From the NCBI RefSeq assembly GCF_002920615.1, contig NZ_PQSU01000023.1:1-64000 (forward strand): a stretch of DNA of 64,000 nt. Reading direction: 5' to 3'. The first letter of the stretch is position 1. Each line of letters starts with the position of its first letter. Below the pieces are notes generated by a model. It was given only the letters and a program-made list of their open reading frames with translations, was not told where the DNA came from and did not search any database. This document shows, piece after piece, positions 26,890 through 35,292 of the stretch. The DNA comes from Streptomyces sp. Ru62 (GTDB lineage: Bacteria; Actinomycetota; Actinomycetes; Streptomycetales; Streptomycetaceae). Both the position numbers and the translations under genes were made by a program.

Positions 26890-28514
26890 CGGCCCCCGAC
26901 CTCCGCGTGTGCGGTGCCCGACAGCCGCCATGCCGCCTCCGGCCGCCACCGGCCCCACCAGCGCTCCACGCGCACGTCCGCGTCCGCCCGCTCGCTGTTG
27001 TGGCACACGGCGGCGGTACCGTCCGGGTCGGTGTAGTCGAGGGCGAGCGTCCCGTCCGGCGGCTGGGTCACCGTCACCCGGATGCGCCGCAGGCCCGCAC
27101 GGCCCTCGACCCGCCAGCGCGGCAGTCCGATGTCCGCGCGGAACCGGCCGATGCCCGCCCAGCCCACGGCGGTCCGCTCCACCCGCCGGGGCCAGGTGCG
27201 GCCGTTGCGGTACAGGCGGAGGAACACCAGAGGGGGCAGCCGGTCGAGCCCGCGCCGCGTCGACACGGCGGCGACGATCTCCAGGACGTCACCGCCCCCG
27301 AGGTCGGCGTGGAGCCAGGCCCAGCGGCGGGCGTTGCCGTGCCCGAAGATACGCGCGCTCGCGCCGGGAGCGTCCGTGAGCCGTAGCTCGCGGGTCCCGT
27401 GGCGGACGGTTCCCGTGTAGCGGGCACGGGTGGCGGGCAGCAGGTGCGTGGCCGGCAGCCAGGGACGCCGCCAGGACCAGCGCGGAAACGTGTGCAGCGG
27501 CGGACCCTGGAGCTCCTCGGTGAGCGCCCAGGTGAACGACCCCGCCGAACCGGTCAGCCGACCGGGCGCGACACCGACGCCCCCGGCGACGAAGCCGTCG
27601 GCCCGACCGGTCGCGGTGCCGGTCCGGTCGGGCCAGCCGTCGGTCGGGGTGTCGGTTTGGTCGGGCCAGCTGTCGGTCGGGGCGTCGGTCCGGTCGGTGC
27701 AGCCGTCGGTCGGGGTGCCGGTCCGGTCGGGCCAGCCGTCGGTCGGGGCGCCAGTCCGATCGGTCCAGCCGTCCGTCGCGGTGTCGGTCCGGGCGGTGGA
27801 GCCGTCGGTGTCGGTGCGGCCCCCGTGGCCGCCCTGCCGACCCGCCCAGGGCACCGGTCCGAACCGGGCGTGTTCCACCGGGCCCTCCTTGGGGAACACG
27901 GCGATCCAGCCGTGCGCGTAGGCGGGCGCGCCGTCGCGTGGGGCGACGAGTTCGTGGTGCAGCCAGACACCGGTGCCGGTCGCCGGATCGGTCAGGGTCG
28001 TGTACCAGACCTCCGTCCGCCCCGGCGTGCCGTCCCAGCGCGGCGCCAGATACCGGTCGGCGGCGGACCCGCCCGCCCGCGGGAACCGGAACCCGGCGAG
28101 GAAGGGCAGCAGACCGGTGGCGATCGGGAAGCGCAGGGTGCCCTCGCCGACGCGTGCGCCGTCCTCGTAGAGCGTGTACGGCAGGACGGTCATCGAGGAC
28201 AGGGGACGCCTGAACGACACCGACTTCCAGCCGTCCAGCAGCAGCCGCCGGCCCTCCAGGTCGAAGCCGAGCCGGTAGCGGATCCGGCGGCGCGCCAGCA
28301 GCGAGATCTCCAACTCGCCCTCGGCCGAGGGGTCGTCGGCCCGTCCCGCTATCCGGAGGCGTCCCGTCAGCCGCGCCCGGGTCGTGCGGTGGGGCAGCAC
28401 CAGGCTGTCCGCACGGGCCAGCAGGTCCAGCCGTACGGGGCGGTCGGCCGCGTCGCCGGCCAGGCGGACCCGGCCCAGCATCGTCTCCCGGAACACCGTT
28501 CCGCGCGGGGTCAC
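26886..28514 (-). CDS. Conserved hypothetical, beta-rich, GMC-oxidase partner
   Basis: A 542-residue protein I cannot assign to a characterised family. The N-terminal third (FRETMLGRVRLAG, LTGRLRIAGRADD, EGELEISLLARRRIRYRLGF, LDGWKSVSFRRPLSSMT) reads as an antiparallel beta domain with the look of lipid or sterol-binding regions fused to GMC oxidases elsewhere. The C-terminal half is also beta-rich. Residues about 237-303 are an 11-residue tandem repeat that interrupts the domain and looks like an insertion. No signal peptide is seen. It starts with GTG in a GTGA overlap with the FadR gene and ends in an ATGA overlap with the GMC gene, so all three should be made together. Confidence 0.75.
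   Translation of the reverse strand: MTPRGTVFRETMLGRVRLAGDAADRPVRLDLLARADSLVLPHRTTRARLTGRLRIAGRADDPSAEGELEISLLARRRIRYRLGFDLEGRRLLLDGWKSVSFRRPLSSMTVLPYTLYEDGARVGEGTLRFPIATGLLPFLAGFRFPRAGGSAADRYLAPRWDGTPGRTEVWYTTLTDPATGTGVWLHHELVAPRDGAPAYAHGWIAVFPKEGPVEHARFGPVPWAGRQGGHGGRTDTDGSTARTDTATDGWTDRTGAPTDGWPDRTGTPTDGCTDRTDAPTDSWPDQTDTPTDGWPDRTGTATGRADGFVAGGVGVAPGRLTGSAGSFTWALTEELQGPPLHTFPRWSWRRPWLPATHLLPATRARYTGTVRHGTRELRLTDAPGASARIFGHGNARRWAWLHADLGGGDVLEIVAAVSTRRGLDRLPPLVFLRLYRNGRTWPRRVERTAVGWAGIGRFRADIGLPRWRVEGRAGLRRIRVTVTQPPDGTLALDYTDPDGTAAVCHNSERADADVRVERWWGRWRPEAAWRLSGTAHAEVGGR
27606..27803. repeat. 33-bp in-frame tandem repeat, about six copies
   Basis: Whole units start at 27639, 27672, 27705, 27738 and 27771, with a partial copy before 27639. 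Each encodes a degenerate 11-residue unit such as TDGWPDRTGTP on the minus strand. Neighbouring units mostly differ by a few bases. The 33-bp period preserves the reading frame, so copy number can change without breaking the gene. Confidence 0.88.
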
Positions 28515-29227
28515 GAGGCGTCCCCCCGGCGCCCGCCGGAGCGCGCGAGCCCTTCGAGCATGATGCGCTCCGTCGCCGACAGGTAGTGCCCGGCGGCGGT
28601 GCGTGCCGCGTCCGGGTCGCCGGCCGCCACCGCCTCGACGACCGGTGCCAGGCGGTCGTGCGCGGCCCGGGCGTCCTCGAACGGTCCGGCCAGCGCGGCG
28701 CGCACCGGCAGGTACGCGTTGAACAGGGTGTTGGTCAGCAGCACGTAGACGCGGTTGCCCGTGGCCCGGGCCAGCGCCCGGTGCACCTCGGCGTCCGCGA
28801 GCTGCGCCGGGTCGCCGCCGTCCGCTTCGGCGACGGCCGCCAGCAGCCGGCGCAGTGCGGCGGTGTCGGCCGCCGTGGCGCGGGCCGCGGCGCGTTCGGC
28901 GATCAACGCACCGATGCTGCGGCGTACCTCGAAGATCTCACCGATCCAGTCGGGGCTGTGGCGCACGAGCATGGGCAGCAGATCGGCTCCGCCCAGGCGC
29001 AGGAAGTCCCGTACGCGCGTCCCCACCCCGTGGCGAGTCTCCAGCAGCCCGGACTGCACCAGCCGGCCGAAGGCGTGTTTGAGGGTGGTGCGGGTGACCC
29101 CGAACCCGTCGGCCAGCTCGCGTTCCGGCGGCAGATAGCTCCCGGCCGGGTGACGCCCGGCGAGGATGTCCTCGCGCAGCTTCCTCTCCAGTACGTCGAC
29201 GATCGTCTCGCGTGGCAGTGCTTCCAC
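28511..29227 (-). CDS. FadR-subfamily GntR transcriptional regulator
   Basis: A 238-residue regulator with an N-terminal winged helix-turn-helix (PPERELADGFGVTRTTLKHAF) and an all-helical FCD ligand domain whose metal-binding histidines are visible (ADAEVHRALARATGN, HDRLAPVVEA, GHYLSATERI). GTG at 29227 was chosen because GGAGG lies five bases upstream; the GTG at 29245 is less well placed. Its stop overlaps the next start, making it the first gene of the FadR-unknown-GMC operon. A 33-bp palindrome lies 41 bases upstream and is probably its own operator, so the operon is likely autoregulated by an acid or lipid-derived ligand. Confidence 0.9.
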   Translation of the reverse strand: MEALPRETIVDVLERKLREDILAGRHPAGSYLPPERELADGFGVTRTTLKHAFGRLVQSGLLETRHGVGTRVRDFLRLGGADLLPMLVRHSPDWIGEIFEVRRSIGALIAERAAARATAADTAALRRLLAAVAEADGGDPAQLADAEVHRALARATGNRVYVLLTNTLFNAYLPVRAALAGPFEDARAAHDRLAPVVEAVAAGDPDAARTAAGHYLSATERIMLEGLARSGGRRGDAS

Positions 29228-29267
29228 TCCGGCCTCCGGCAACACAGGGGTTCCGCGGTGAGATGTT

Positions 29268-29300
29268 CACTGGTTCAGTGGCTGAGCCACTGAACCAGTG
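29268..29300. promoter_or_regulatory. 33-bp perfect palindrome, probable FadR/GntR operator
   Basis: CACTGGTTCAGTGGC (29268-29282) and its exact complement (29286-29300) flank TGA. Internally each arm also contains CACTG-GTT-CAGTG, a smaller dyad. It lies between the divergent FadR and phosphatase genes, nearer the FadR start. Confidence 0.88.
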
Positions 29301-29418
29301 CGCGCCCATGGAGTCAATGCCCGTGCCGGAACATGCCGTTGAGTGGAGCAATCACGGCGCGTCGCGGGCCCGCGCACCAGGCTGGACGTCTTGTCGAGTT
29401 CCTGTGACAGGAGTCCGT

Positions 29419-30618
29419 GTGCGAAGACCACGTATGCCGAAGCCTGGACATACCGGTCGGGAGGTGCCGGAGGACGGAGCCGGTGCGCGGACGCAGTTGT
29501 CGGCCCCTCCGGCATGGATGCGATGGCTACCGGTCCTGTACGTCGCGGCCCTTCTGCTGCTGGAACCCGCGACGCCCGTGGAGTGGCCGGTGAGCTTCGT
29601 GCTGATCGCCCTGCCGCTCGTGGCCGCCTTCGCCCACGGCCCGGTCGCCGTCGGCGGCGCCACCGTGTTCGCCGCCGTCCTGGAAGGGGTGCTGGCCGGT
29701 ACCCCGTGCTGCGCGGGCCGCGAGGTCGGCTACCTGTGGGACCGCCACTATGTGGCCTCCTACATCTGCACCGGCCTGGTCGGCGTCCTCGGCATGATCC
29801 TGGCGGCACACCGAGTCCGCCGCGAGCGCACGCTGGCCGACGTACGCTTCGTGGCCGACATCGCCCAGCGGGTCCTGCTCCGACCGGTTCCGCACCGGAT
29901 CGGCAGCCTCCACCTGGAGAGCCTCTACCGGTCCGCCGCCGCGGAGGCACGCATCGGCGGCGACCTGTACGAGGCCGTCCCCACCCGGTACGGCGTCCGG
30001 CTGCTCATCGGCGACGTCCGGGGCAAGGGGCTGCTCGCGGTGGAGACCGCCGCGGCCCTGCTCGGCGCGTTCCGCGAGGCGGCGCACGACGAACCCGCGC
30101 TGCCCGCCCTGGCCGACCGGGTGGAGACGAGCATGAACCGCAGGGCCGTGCTGCTGGGCGGTGGTGAGGTGGGCGAACGGTTCGTCACCGCGGTCTTCGC
30201 CGAGATCCCCCTCGGGGAGCCGCTGATCCGCGTCGTCAACTGCGGCCATCCACCCCCGGTCCGCATCCGCTCCGGCGAGGTGTGCGAACTCGACAGGGGG
30301 CGGTCGGCGCCGCCGCTGAACCTGGGGATGCTGCTGGGGGAGCCGTACCACGTGGACGCCTACTCCTTCCGGCCCGGTGACCAGCTCCTGCTGTACACGG
30401 ACGGCATCACGGAGACGCGTGACGCGGCCGGCTCCTTCTACCCCCTGCTCCAGCGCCTGCGTTCCTGGAGCTCCCTGCCGCCCCGGGAGCTCCTGGAACG
30501 GCTCCACCAGGACCTGCTGGACTACAGCGGCGACCGTCTGCAGGACGACATCGCGGCGCTCGCCGTCCGCCTCCCGGCCGACCAGCCGTCCGTGCCGGTC
30601 GCGCCACCGCCCGGCTGA
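29419..30618 (+). CDS. Membrane-anchored SpoIIE-type PP2C serine phosphatase
   Basis: A 399-residue phosphatase. Three to four hydrophobic segments occupy about residues 35-135 (WLPVLYVAALLLLEP, VSFVLIALPLVAAFAHG, ASYICTGLVGVLGMILA), followed by a cytoplasmic SpoIIE/PP2C domain with metal-binding aspartates (IGGDLYEAVP, IGDVRGKGL, LYTDGITETRDA, LQDDIAALAVR). It should dephosphorylate an anti-sigma-factor antagonist type protein. No sensor or kinase domain is fused, unlike the phosphatase at 21.7-24.5 kb. GTG at 29419 was chosen because AGGAG lies five bases upstream. It diverges from the FadR operon and is nearly adjacent to the convergent gene at 30,652. Confidence 0.9.
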   Translation: MRRPRMPKPGHTGREVPEDGAGARTQLSAPPAWMRWLPVLYVAALLLLEPATPVEWPVSFVLIALPLVAAFAHGPVAVGGATVFAAVLEGVLAGTPCCAGREVGYLWDRHYVASYICTGLVGVLGMILAAHRVRRERTLADVRFVADIAQRVLLRPVPHRIGSLHLESLYRSAAAEARIGGDLYEAVPTRYGVRLLIGDVRGKGLLAVETAAALLGAFREAAHDEPALPALADRVETSMNRRAVLLGGGEVGERFVTAVFAEIPLGEPLIRVVNCGHPPPVRIRSGEVCELDRGRSAPPLNLGMLLGEPYHVDAYSFRPGDQLLLYTDGITETRDAAGSFYPLLQRLRSWSSLPPRELLERLHQDLLDYSGDRLQDDIAALAVRLPADQPSVPVAPPPG

Positions 30619-30651
30619 GCACGGTGCGCGGCGCCCCGGGCCGCCACCGGA

Positions 30652-31464
30652 TCAGAAGGCCGTGTGCGCGAACCAGCGATCGAGGACCGTGCGGTCTCCC
30701 GAGACGTCGAAGACGGGCTCCTGGTACGACCGCCGCCCGTACAGCAGCAGCAGAAGATCCGCCGCCTCCCCGCGCACCGTCACCGTCTCCGGCTCGGACC
30801 CGGCGTCCCCACCGGCCGGCGGCAGCAGCCGGAAGCCGTCCGCGTCGAGCCGTACCCGCCACTGCTCACCGGCCGCGCCACCGGGGCCCGTGCGGAGGAA
30901 CGCGACGATCTCGCCGTCGCCGCGCAGCTTCGTCACACCGGGAGCGAAGAGCCCCGCGTAGGGCAGGTTGACGAGGAACTCGTCCACGCCGTCCGCCGCC
31001 AGTACGGGGTCGAGGTCCGGCTCCCGGCCGACGGCGCGCTCCGCGTCCACCCGGTGCACCAGCGTCTCGCAGAGCATCCGGCGGGCCCAGAACCGGGCGT
31101 GCCGGTCCTCGCCCCAGGCCCACATCGCCGCGTCCGGATCCGTGTCCCGCAGTACGGCCGCCACCCCGGGCACCCCGGCCGCCACCCAGTCGGCGTAGTC
31201 CCGGGGGTCGTCCGGCAACCCCAGTTCCACCTCACGGCTGCGCGGAGGCTCCTGCACGCGCTGGGTCAGCAGCGTGCCGAACCAGCGCTGCAACGTCCCC
31301 ACGTGCCGGGCGAGATCGGCCAGCGTCCAGTCGGGACAGGAGGGGACGGCGCTCGCCGGGTCGGCGCCCCGCACCGCCTCGGCGAACCGGCGGGTCTCCC
31401 GCTCGATCGCCTCACGGTAGGTGTCGTACGGCAGGGGATGCCCCGCCCCACTCGTCGTTGCCAT
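30652..31464 (-). CDS. Maleylpyruvate isomerase-like, mycothiol-dependent family protein
   Basis: A 270-residue protein of the actinobacterial MDMPI/TIGR03083 type. The N-terminal helical metal-binding domain shows SCPDWTLADLARHVG (the family's CPDW...DL..H pattern) and a later LCETLVHRVDAE helix carrying the second histidine. The C-terminal domain ends SYQEPVFDVSGD...LDRWF. Family members use mycothiol as cofactor or act as metal-dependent transferases; the reaction here is unknown. The ATG has only a weak purine-rich upstream sequence. It is convergent with the phosphatase gene, 33 bases apart, and follows the methyltransferase gene on the same strand after 127 bases. Confidence 0.85.
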   Translation of the reverse strand: MATTSGAGHPLPYDTYREAIERETRRFAEAVRGADPASAVPSCPDWTLADLARHVGTLQRWFGTLLTQRVQEPPRSREVELGLPDDPRDYADWVAAGVPGVAAVLRDTDPDAAMWAWGEDRHARFWARRMLCETLVHRVDAERAVGREPDLDPVLAADGVDEFLVNLPYAGLFAPGVTKLRGDGEIVAFLRTGPGGAAGEQWRVRLDADGFRLLPPAGGDAGSEPETVTVRGEAADLLLLLYGRRSYQEPVFDVSGDRTVLDRWFAHTAF

Positions 31465-31591
31465 CTGCTGCCGCCGTTCTGCCCTGGCACGGATGCCGGC
31501 CTTCTCGTCGCGATCAGTGTGGAGGCTGGAGCCCACTCGAAGGCAAATCGACGCGGTGGGGCGGCGCACCGCCGCCCCACCCGTACCGCGG

Positions 31592-32380
31592 TCAGGGAAC
31601 GCGGGCCACCGCCGCGTAGATCCCGCTCCCCTCCGGCACCGTGTCCGTACCCGGCACGCCCCACTCCGTGGCGGTCACCAGGCCGGGCGGCACGAGGTCC
31701 AGGCCGTCGAAGAAGCGCTCCACCTCCGGGCGCGACCGGAAACCGAGCTTGATGCCGCCCTTGGCGTACTCGGCCGTGACCTGCGCGGCGAGTTCCGGAT
31801 AGAGGTCGGACGCGGCGTGCGACAGCACCAGGTGACTGCCCGGCGGCAGCGTGGCGACCAGGTTCCGGACGATTCCGTGGGCGTCCTGCTCGTCGGTGAC
31901 GAAGTGCATCAGCGCGATCAGCGACAGCGCGATCGGCCGGTCGAAGTCCAGGATCCGGCGGGCGTGACGGACGATGGAGTCCGGCTCCCGCACATCGGCC
32001 TGGATGTAGTCGGTGACGCCTTCGTCGCTGCTGATCAGCAGCGCCTCGGCGTGGCGCAGGACGATCGGGTCGTTGTCGGTGTAGACGACCTTCGCCGTCG
32101 GCACGATCTCCTGGACGATCTGGTGGAGATTGGGCTGGGTGGGGATGCCCGTACCGATGTCCAGGAACTGGTCGATCCCCTGCCGGGCGAGCCAGGCGGC
32201 GGCCCGGTGCATGAACTGACGGTTCTGTCGTGCCGCGTCCCGCGCCTCGGCCGGCAGCCGCTCTCCCACGGCCTCGTCGACCGGGTAGTTGTCCTTGCCG
32301 CCCAACAGCCAGTCGTAGACCCGCGCGGGATGCGCCTTGCTGGTGTCGATCTCCAGGGGCGGCGGTGAGTCGGTCGTCAT
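31592..32380 (-). CDS. SAM-dependent methyltransferase, SAV2177 family
   Basis: A 262-residue Rossmann methyltransferase of a family greatly expanded in Streptomyces. The hallmark AHPARVYDWLLGGKDNYPVD is near residue 16, followed by a SAM loop (QFLDIGTGIPTQPNLHQ), the acidic residue after strand 2 (VVYTDNDPIVL) and DRPIALSLIALMHFV. The ATG has GGAG six bases upstream. Members are often next to regulators or secondary-metabolism genes, but substrates are unknown. It appears monocistronic. Confidence 0.9.
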   Translation of the reverse strand: MTTDSPPPLEIDTSKAHPARVYDWLLGGKDNYPVDEAVGERLPAEARDAARQNRQFMHRAAAWLARQGIDQFLDIGTGIPTQPNLHQIVQEIVPTAKVVYTDNDPIVLRHAEALLISSDEGVTDYIQADVREPDSIVRHARRILDFDRPIALSLIALMHFVTDEQDAHGIVRNLVATLPPGSHLVLSHAASDLYPELAAQVTAEYAKGGIKLGFRSRPEVERFFDGLDLVPPGLVTATEWGVPGTDTVPEGSGIYAAVARVP

Positions 32381-32590
32381 AGCAGCTCCGTTGCGCGGGT
32401 GAGCGGTTCAGGCCATGTGTTCGATCATCCTACTCGCGCTGCGCAGGTGCCTCGCGCCGCGCGGAGAAGGGGAGTTGAAGCGGAGCCGAGCCCGACCTCC
32501 GGCCCCGCCGCTGCACCGAACCGCAGAACCTCCGCTCACCGGGGCCAGGTCATCGACACGGCCCCGGTGGCGGGACCGGGGGCCGAGCGA

Positions 32591-33883
32591 TCAGGGCTGG
32601 GCGGCCAGTTGGAAGCTCTGGGCGGTGGACCCGTCACATGTCCGCTGGGTGAGCTGGACGCTGTCGGCGGCCGTGCCGGACGCGGTCAGGCACTTTCCGC
32701 TGTGCCGGGCGGTGAAGTGGTACCGCCCGGCGGCCTCTTTCACCGGCAGCCACTGCTGGTTGGTGCCACCACCGTAGGACCACAGCTGCAAGGGCGCGTT
32801 GTCCGCTGTGGAACGGTCGACGACATCGATGACCTGCTGCGGATTGCCGCGGGCGGCGATGCGCATGTAGCCGCTGTCGGTGGAGCGGAACTGGAACTGC
32901 TGTGCCGTGGTGGAGTTGCAGGTGTACTGCTGGACGACGGTCCCGTTGGCCGTGCCGGCGGCACGGGCGTCGACACACGTTCCGTTCCCGGCGTTGCGCA
33001 GCGTGTACCAGGCGGTCTCGGAGATGCCGTCCGTGGGCGGCTGGGACGACGCCGCTCCGCCCAGCCACTTCAGCCCGTCCAGGAGGAACTGGTTCTGCGT
33101 GGCGCTGGCGAAGGTGGACGACAGGGCCGTGTCGGTGTCGTAGTTCATCGCGTTGTGGCCGAAGTTCGCGTACAGCATCTTGTACTTGGTGTTCGTCCAC
33201 AGGATCGGGTAGTACCCGCTGTACCACGTCTGGTTGGGGTCGGTGCCGAGCGGGAAGCTGCTGGGGTCGACGGAGGCCAGGATCTTGATGTCGGGATTCT
33301 GGCGCAGGTCGTTGGACCAGCTGTACCACTCGCTCACCGACGAGGTGAAGGTGGCGGGCAGGTTCCGGGTCGAGGGGTGCGTACGGTCCTCCACGCGCAG
33401 GACGGCCGTGGTCGGTCCCCAGGTGTTCGAGCGGAAGTTCCCGCTGCCCAGGAACTGGTTGTGGTACCACGGCCAGCTCTGCGCATCGGTGGTGAAGGCC
33501 GAGACGTGGAAGCCCATCCAGGCGCCGCCGCCGCGCATGTACTGCTCGAAGCCCGCTCGTTGGGCGGCCGACTGGGGCAGGTCGTCGAGGAAGAGGACCA
33601 CCTGGTAGTTGTTGACACCGCCGTTCGCGAGGAGGTCCCAGTTGTTGCTGGCGGTGTAGGTGAAGCCGTTCGCGGCTGCCTGCTGGGGGAACCACTGGTT
33701 GGCTTCGCGGACGAAGCTGATGTGTGCCGCGTCCCATGTGCCGTTGTACAGCGCCAGTACGCGGAACGGCTCGGCGGCCGCCGCGGCCCGCGCGGGTGGC
33801 TGCGCTGTCAGGCTGACCAGCGCCGCGAGGAGAAAGGCCAGCCACATGGGGATGCGTGCCGCGCCGGATCTCACCTGTTGCAT
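32591..33883 (-). CDS. Secreted ThuA-domain protein with C-terminal ricin-type (CBM13) lectin
   Basis: A 430-residue exported protein. The signal peptide (PMWLAFLLAALVSLTAQPPARA) is followed by a ThuA-like domain (about 40-275; VLALYNGTWDAAH, VVLFLDDLPQSAAQRAGFEQYM, GGGAWMGFHVSAF), a glutamine-amidotransferase-like fold found in carbohydrate-associated proteins. A beta-trefoil CBM13 follows (about 300-430) with degenerate QxW repeats (QQF, QQW, QSF). The ATG has GAAGGGAG seven bases upstream. The promoter region holds a chitin/GlcNAc-type operator, suggesting expression with chitin or N-acetylglucosamine. Catalytic activity of bacterial ThuA proteins is not well established. Confidence 0.88.
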   Translation of the reverse strand: MQQVRSGAARIPMWLAFLLAALVSLTAQPPARAAAAAEPFRVLALYNGTWDAAHISFVREANQWFPQQAAANGFTYTASNNWDLLANGGVNNYQVVLFLDDLPQSAAQRAGFEQYMRGGGAWMGFHVSAFTTDAQSWPWYHNQFLGSGNFRSNTWGPTTAVLRVEDRTHPSTRNLPATFTSSVSEWYSWSNDLRQNPDIKILASVDPSSFPLGTDPNQTWYSGYYPILWTNTKYKMLYANFGHNAMNYDTDTALSSTFASATQNQFLLDGLKWLGGAASSQPPTDGISETAWYTLRNAGNGTCVDARAAGTANGTVVQQYTCNSTTAQQFQFRSTDSGYMRIAARGNPQQVIDVVDRSTADNAPLQLWSYGGGTNQQWLPVKEAAGRYHFTARHSGKCLTASGTAADSVQLTQRTCDGSTAQSFQLAAQP

Positions 33884-33924
33884 CCGATGCTCCCTTCTCG
33901 GCCGGGCCCGGGAGGGGGGCCAGG

Positions 33925-33944
33925 CATGAACGAAGGCGTTCATG
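33925..33944. repeat. Inverted repeat in the ThuA-gene leader
   Basis: CATGAACG-AAGG-CGTTCATG is a perfect 8-bp dyad, and CATGAACG recurs at once at 33941-33948. It lies between the promoter and the start of the ThuA-CBM13 gene, where it could be an operator or an RNA hairpin. Confidence 0.6.
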
Positions 33945-33986
33945 AACGTGAGTGCTGGTCGTATGCGTAGATGCTGCTGGCCGGTG

Positions 33987-34015
33987 AACCTAAAGGTCTG
34001 GACCAGACCCGTCAA
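33987..34015 (-). promoter_or_regulatory. Promoter with a chitin/DasR-type operator filling the spacer
   Basis: On the minus strand, -35 TTGACG (34015-34010) and -10 TAGGTT (33992-33987) are 17 bases apart. The spacer holds the dyad GGTCTGG-T-CCAGACC (34009-33995). It contains TGGTCCAGACCT, which I recall as the direct-repeat unit of Streptomyces chitinase promoters, and the plus strand matches 10 of 12 bases of the DasR core TGGTCTAGACCA. Binding here would exclude RNA polymerase. Confidence 0.75.
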
Positions 34016-34115
34016 GAGTCGATGACAAGAAACTCCCCGGCCGGCCTGGTGCGTTGAGCACTTGTAGCCAACGGGACTGGGTAGGCTGCGACAACTCCAC
34101 CCGCCAGGAGGCGAA

Positions 34116-34925
34116 GTGACGGATCGTAAGGATCGTGCGGAGTCGGTCGAATCGATGGAGCAGCTCGCCGTGGTCTGGCGCGCCATGGTGCTCGACCGTG
34201 ACCCGGACGCCGATGTGCGGGACCTCCCGGGTATCGCCGTCCGCTGGGCCGACTGCCGGTTCCCCTTCTGGAACTGCGTCACCTTGACGGAGGCCGACGC
34301 GGACACGGCGCTGGTCGAGGAACGCCTGGGCCAGGCGGCGGACATCATGCGGGCGAAGCGGCACCCGGGGTTCCTGTGGCTCTTCGAGGACCTCCTCGAC
34401 GACGAGGTGCGTGCGGGCGTACGGACCGCGGCCGAGGAGGCGGGCCTTGAGTACGCCTTCCCCGGCACCGGAATGGCCGGCGACCTCCTCCCCGTCCCCG
34501 AACCGTCCCACCCGGACCTGACGTTCGTGCGCGTGACCACCGAGGAAGACCTGCGGGCGTACGCGGACCTGAACTCACGGGCCTACGGCTTCCCGCTGGA
34601 GGACGGTCGCGACGGACTCCTCGGCTCGGTGCTGTGGAAGAACCAGGTGCATGCCTACCTGGGGTTGCGGGACGGCGTCCCGGTGGCATGCGCCGGAACC
34701 GTCGAGGCGGAGGGCCGCCTGTTCGTCGTGCTGGTCGCCACCTCGCCGGACTGGCAGCGCAGGGGCTACGGGGAGGCGGTGACGCGCAAGGCCCTGTACG
34801 AGGGAGCCCGGGCCACCGGCCTGACCCGCGCCACACTGCACGCGACCGCGGCGGGAGCGCCCGTGTATCCCCGCATCGGCTTCAAGCCGAACTCGCCGAT
34901 CCACTTCTACACGCTGAAGCAGTGA
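34116..34925 (+). CDS. GNAT-family N-acetyltransferase
   Basis: A 269-residue acetyltransferase. The C-terminal GNAT domain (about 140-269) has the acetyl-CoA pyrophosphate loop in VATSPDWQRRGYGEAVTRKA (Q/RxxGxG/A). The N-terminal 135 residues form a second domain without clear motifs, so it may be a tandem GNAT with a degenerate first copy. The GTG start has AGGAGG five bases upstream. It diverges from the ThuA gene and appears monocistronic; the substrate is unknown. Confidence 0.88.
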   Translation: MTDRKDRAESVESMEQLAVVWRAMVLDRDPDADVRDLPGIAVRWADCRFPFWNCVTLTEADADTALVEERLGQAADIMRAKRHPGFLWLFEDLLDDEVRAGVRTAAEEAGLEYAFPGTGMAGDLLPVPEPSHPDLTFVRVTTEEDLRAYADLNSRAYGFPLEDGRDGLLGSVLWKNQVHAYLGLRDGVPVACAGTVEAEGRLFVVLVATSPDWQRRGYGEAVTRKALYEGARATGLTRATLHATAAGAPVYPRIGFKPNSPIHFYTLKQ

Positions 34926-35292
34926 CCGCCCTCCCCCCCGGCCGGGCGGTTGCGGTCCAGTGAGGTCACGTACGTCGCCGGCAGCGGAGCGCGATGTGCG
35001 CCGCGCTCGTCCCAGGGGCCGGTCCGCCGGCCGCGGCCGAACCCTGGCCGGCCGACGACCCGCGGCGGGAGGAGAGGGGCCACGTCTTCCGTCGGCCCGG
35101 GGGAGAACCGGGCGCGCGTCCGGATCCGTGACCCGGATGGCGTACCGAGGAAATGATTCGGCGGGTGACATCGGGAGGCAGGAGGCGTAACGGGCCCCCG
35201 CGGTCCGTGAGCATGGGCGCGTGCCCGACCGGGCGGCCCCGCCGCCCCGGCGGTACGGCTTGTTCGCTCCCGCATCCCACAAGGAGTTCGTC
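34926..35292. other. 367-bp region with no supported gene
   Basis: It lies between two plus-strand genes. I see no ORF with coding character and no strong repeat. The last 60 bases should hold the promoter of the small secreted protein, but no clear hexamers were found. Confidence 0.5.

Noticed and set aside
27606..27803. Tandem 33-bp units as a CRISPR or iteron array
   Set aside because: The units abut without spacers, keep the reading frame and lie inside a coding gene.
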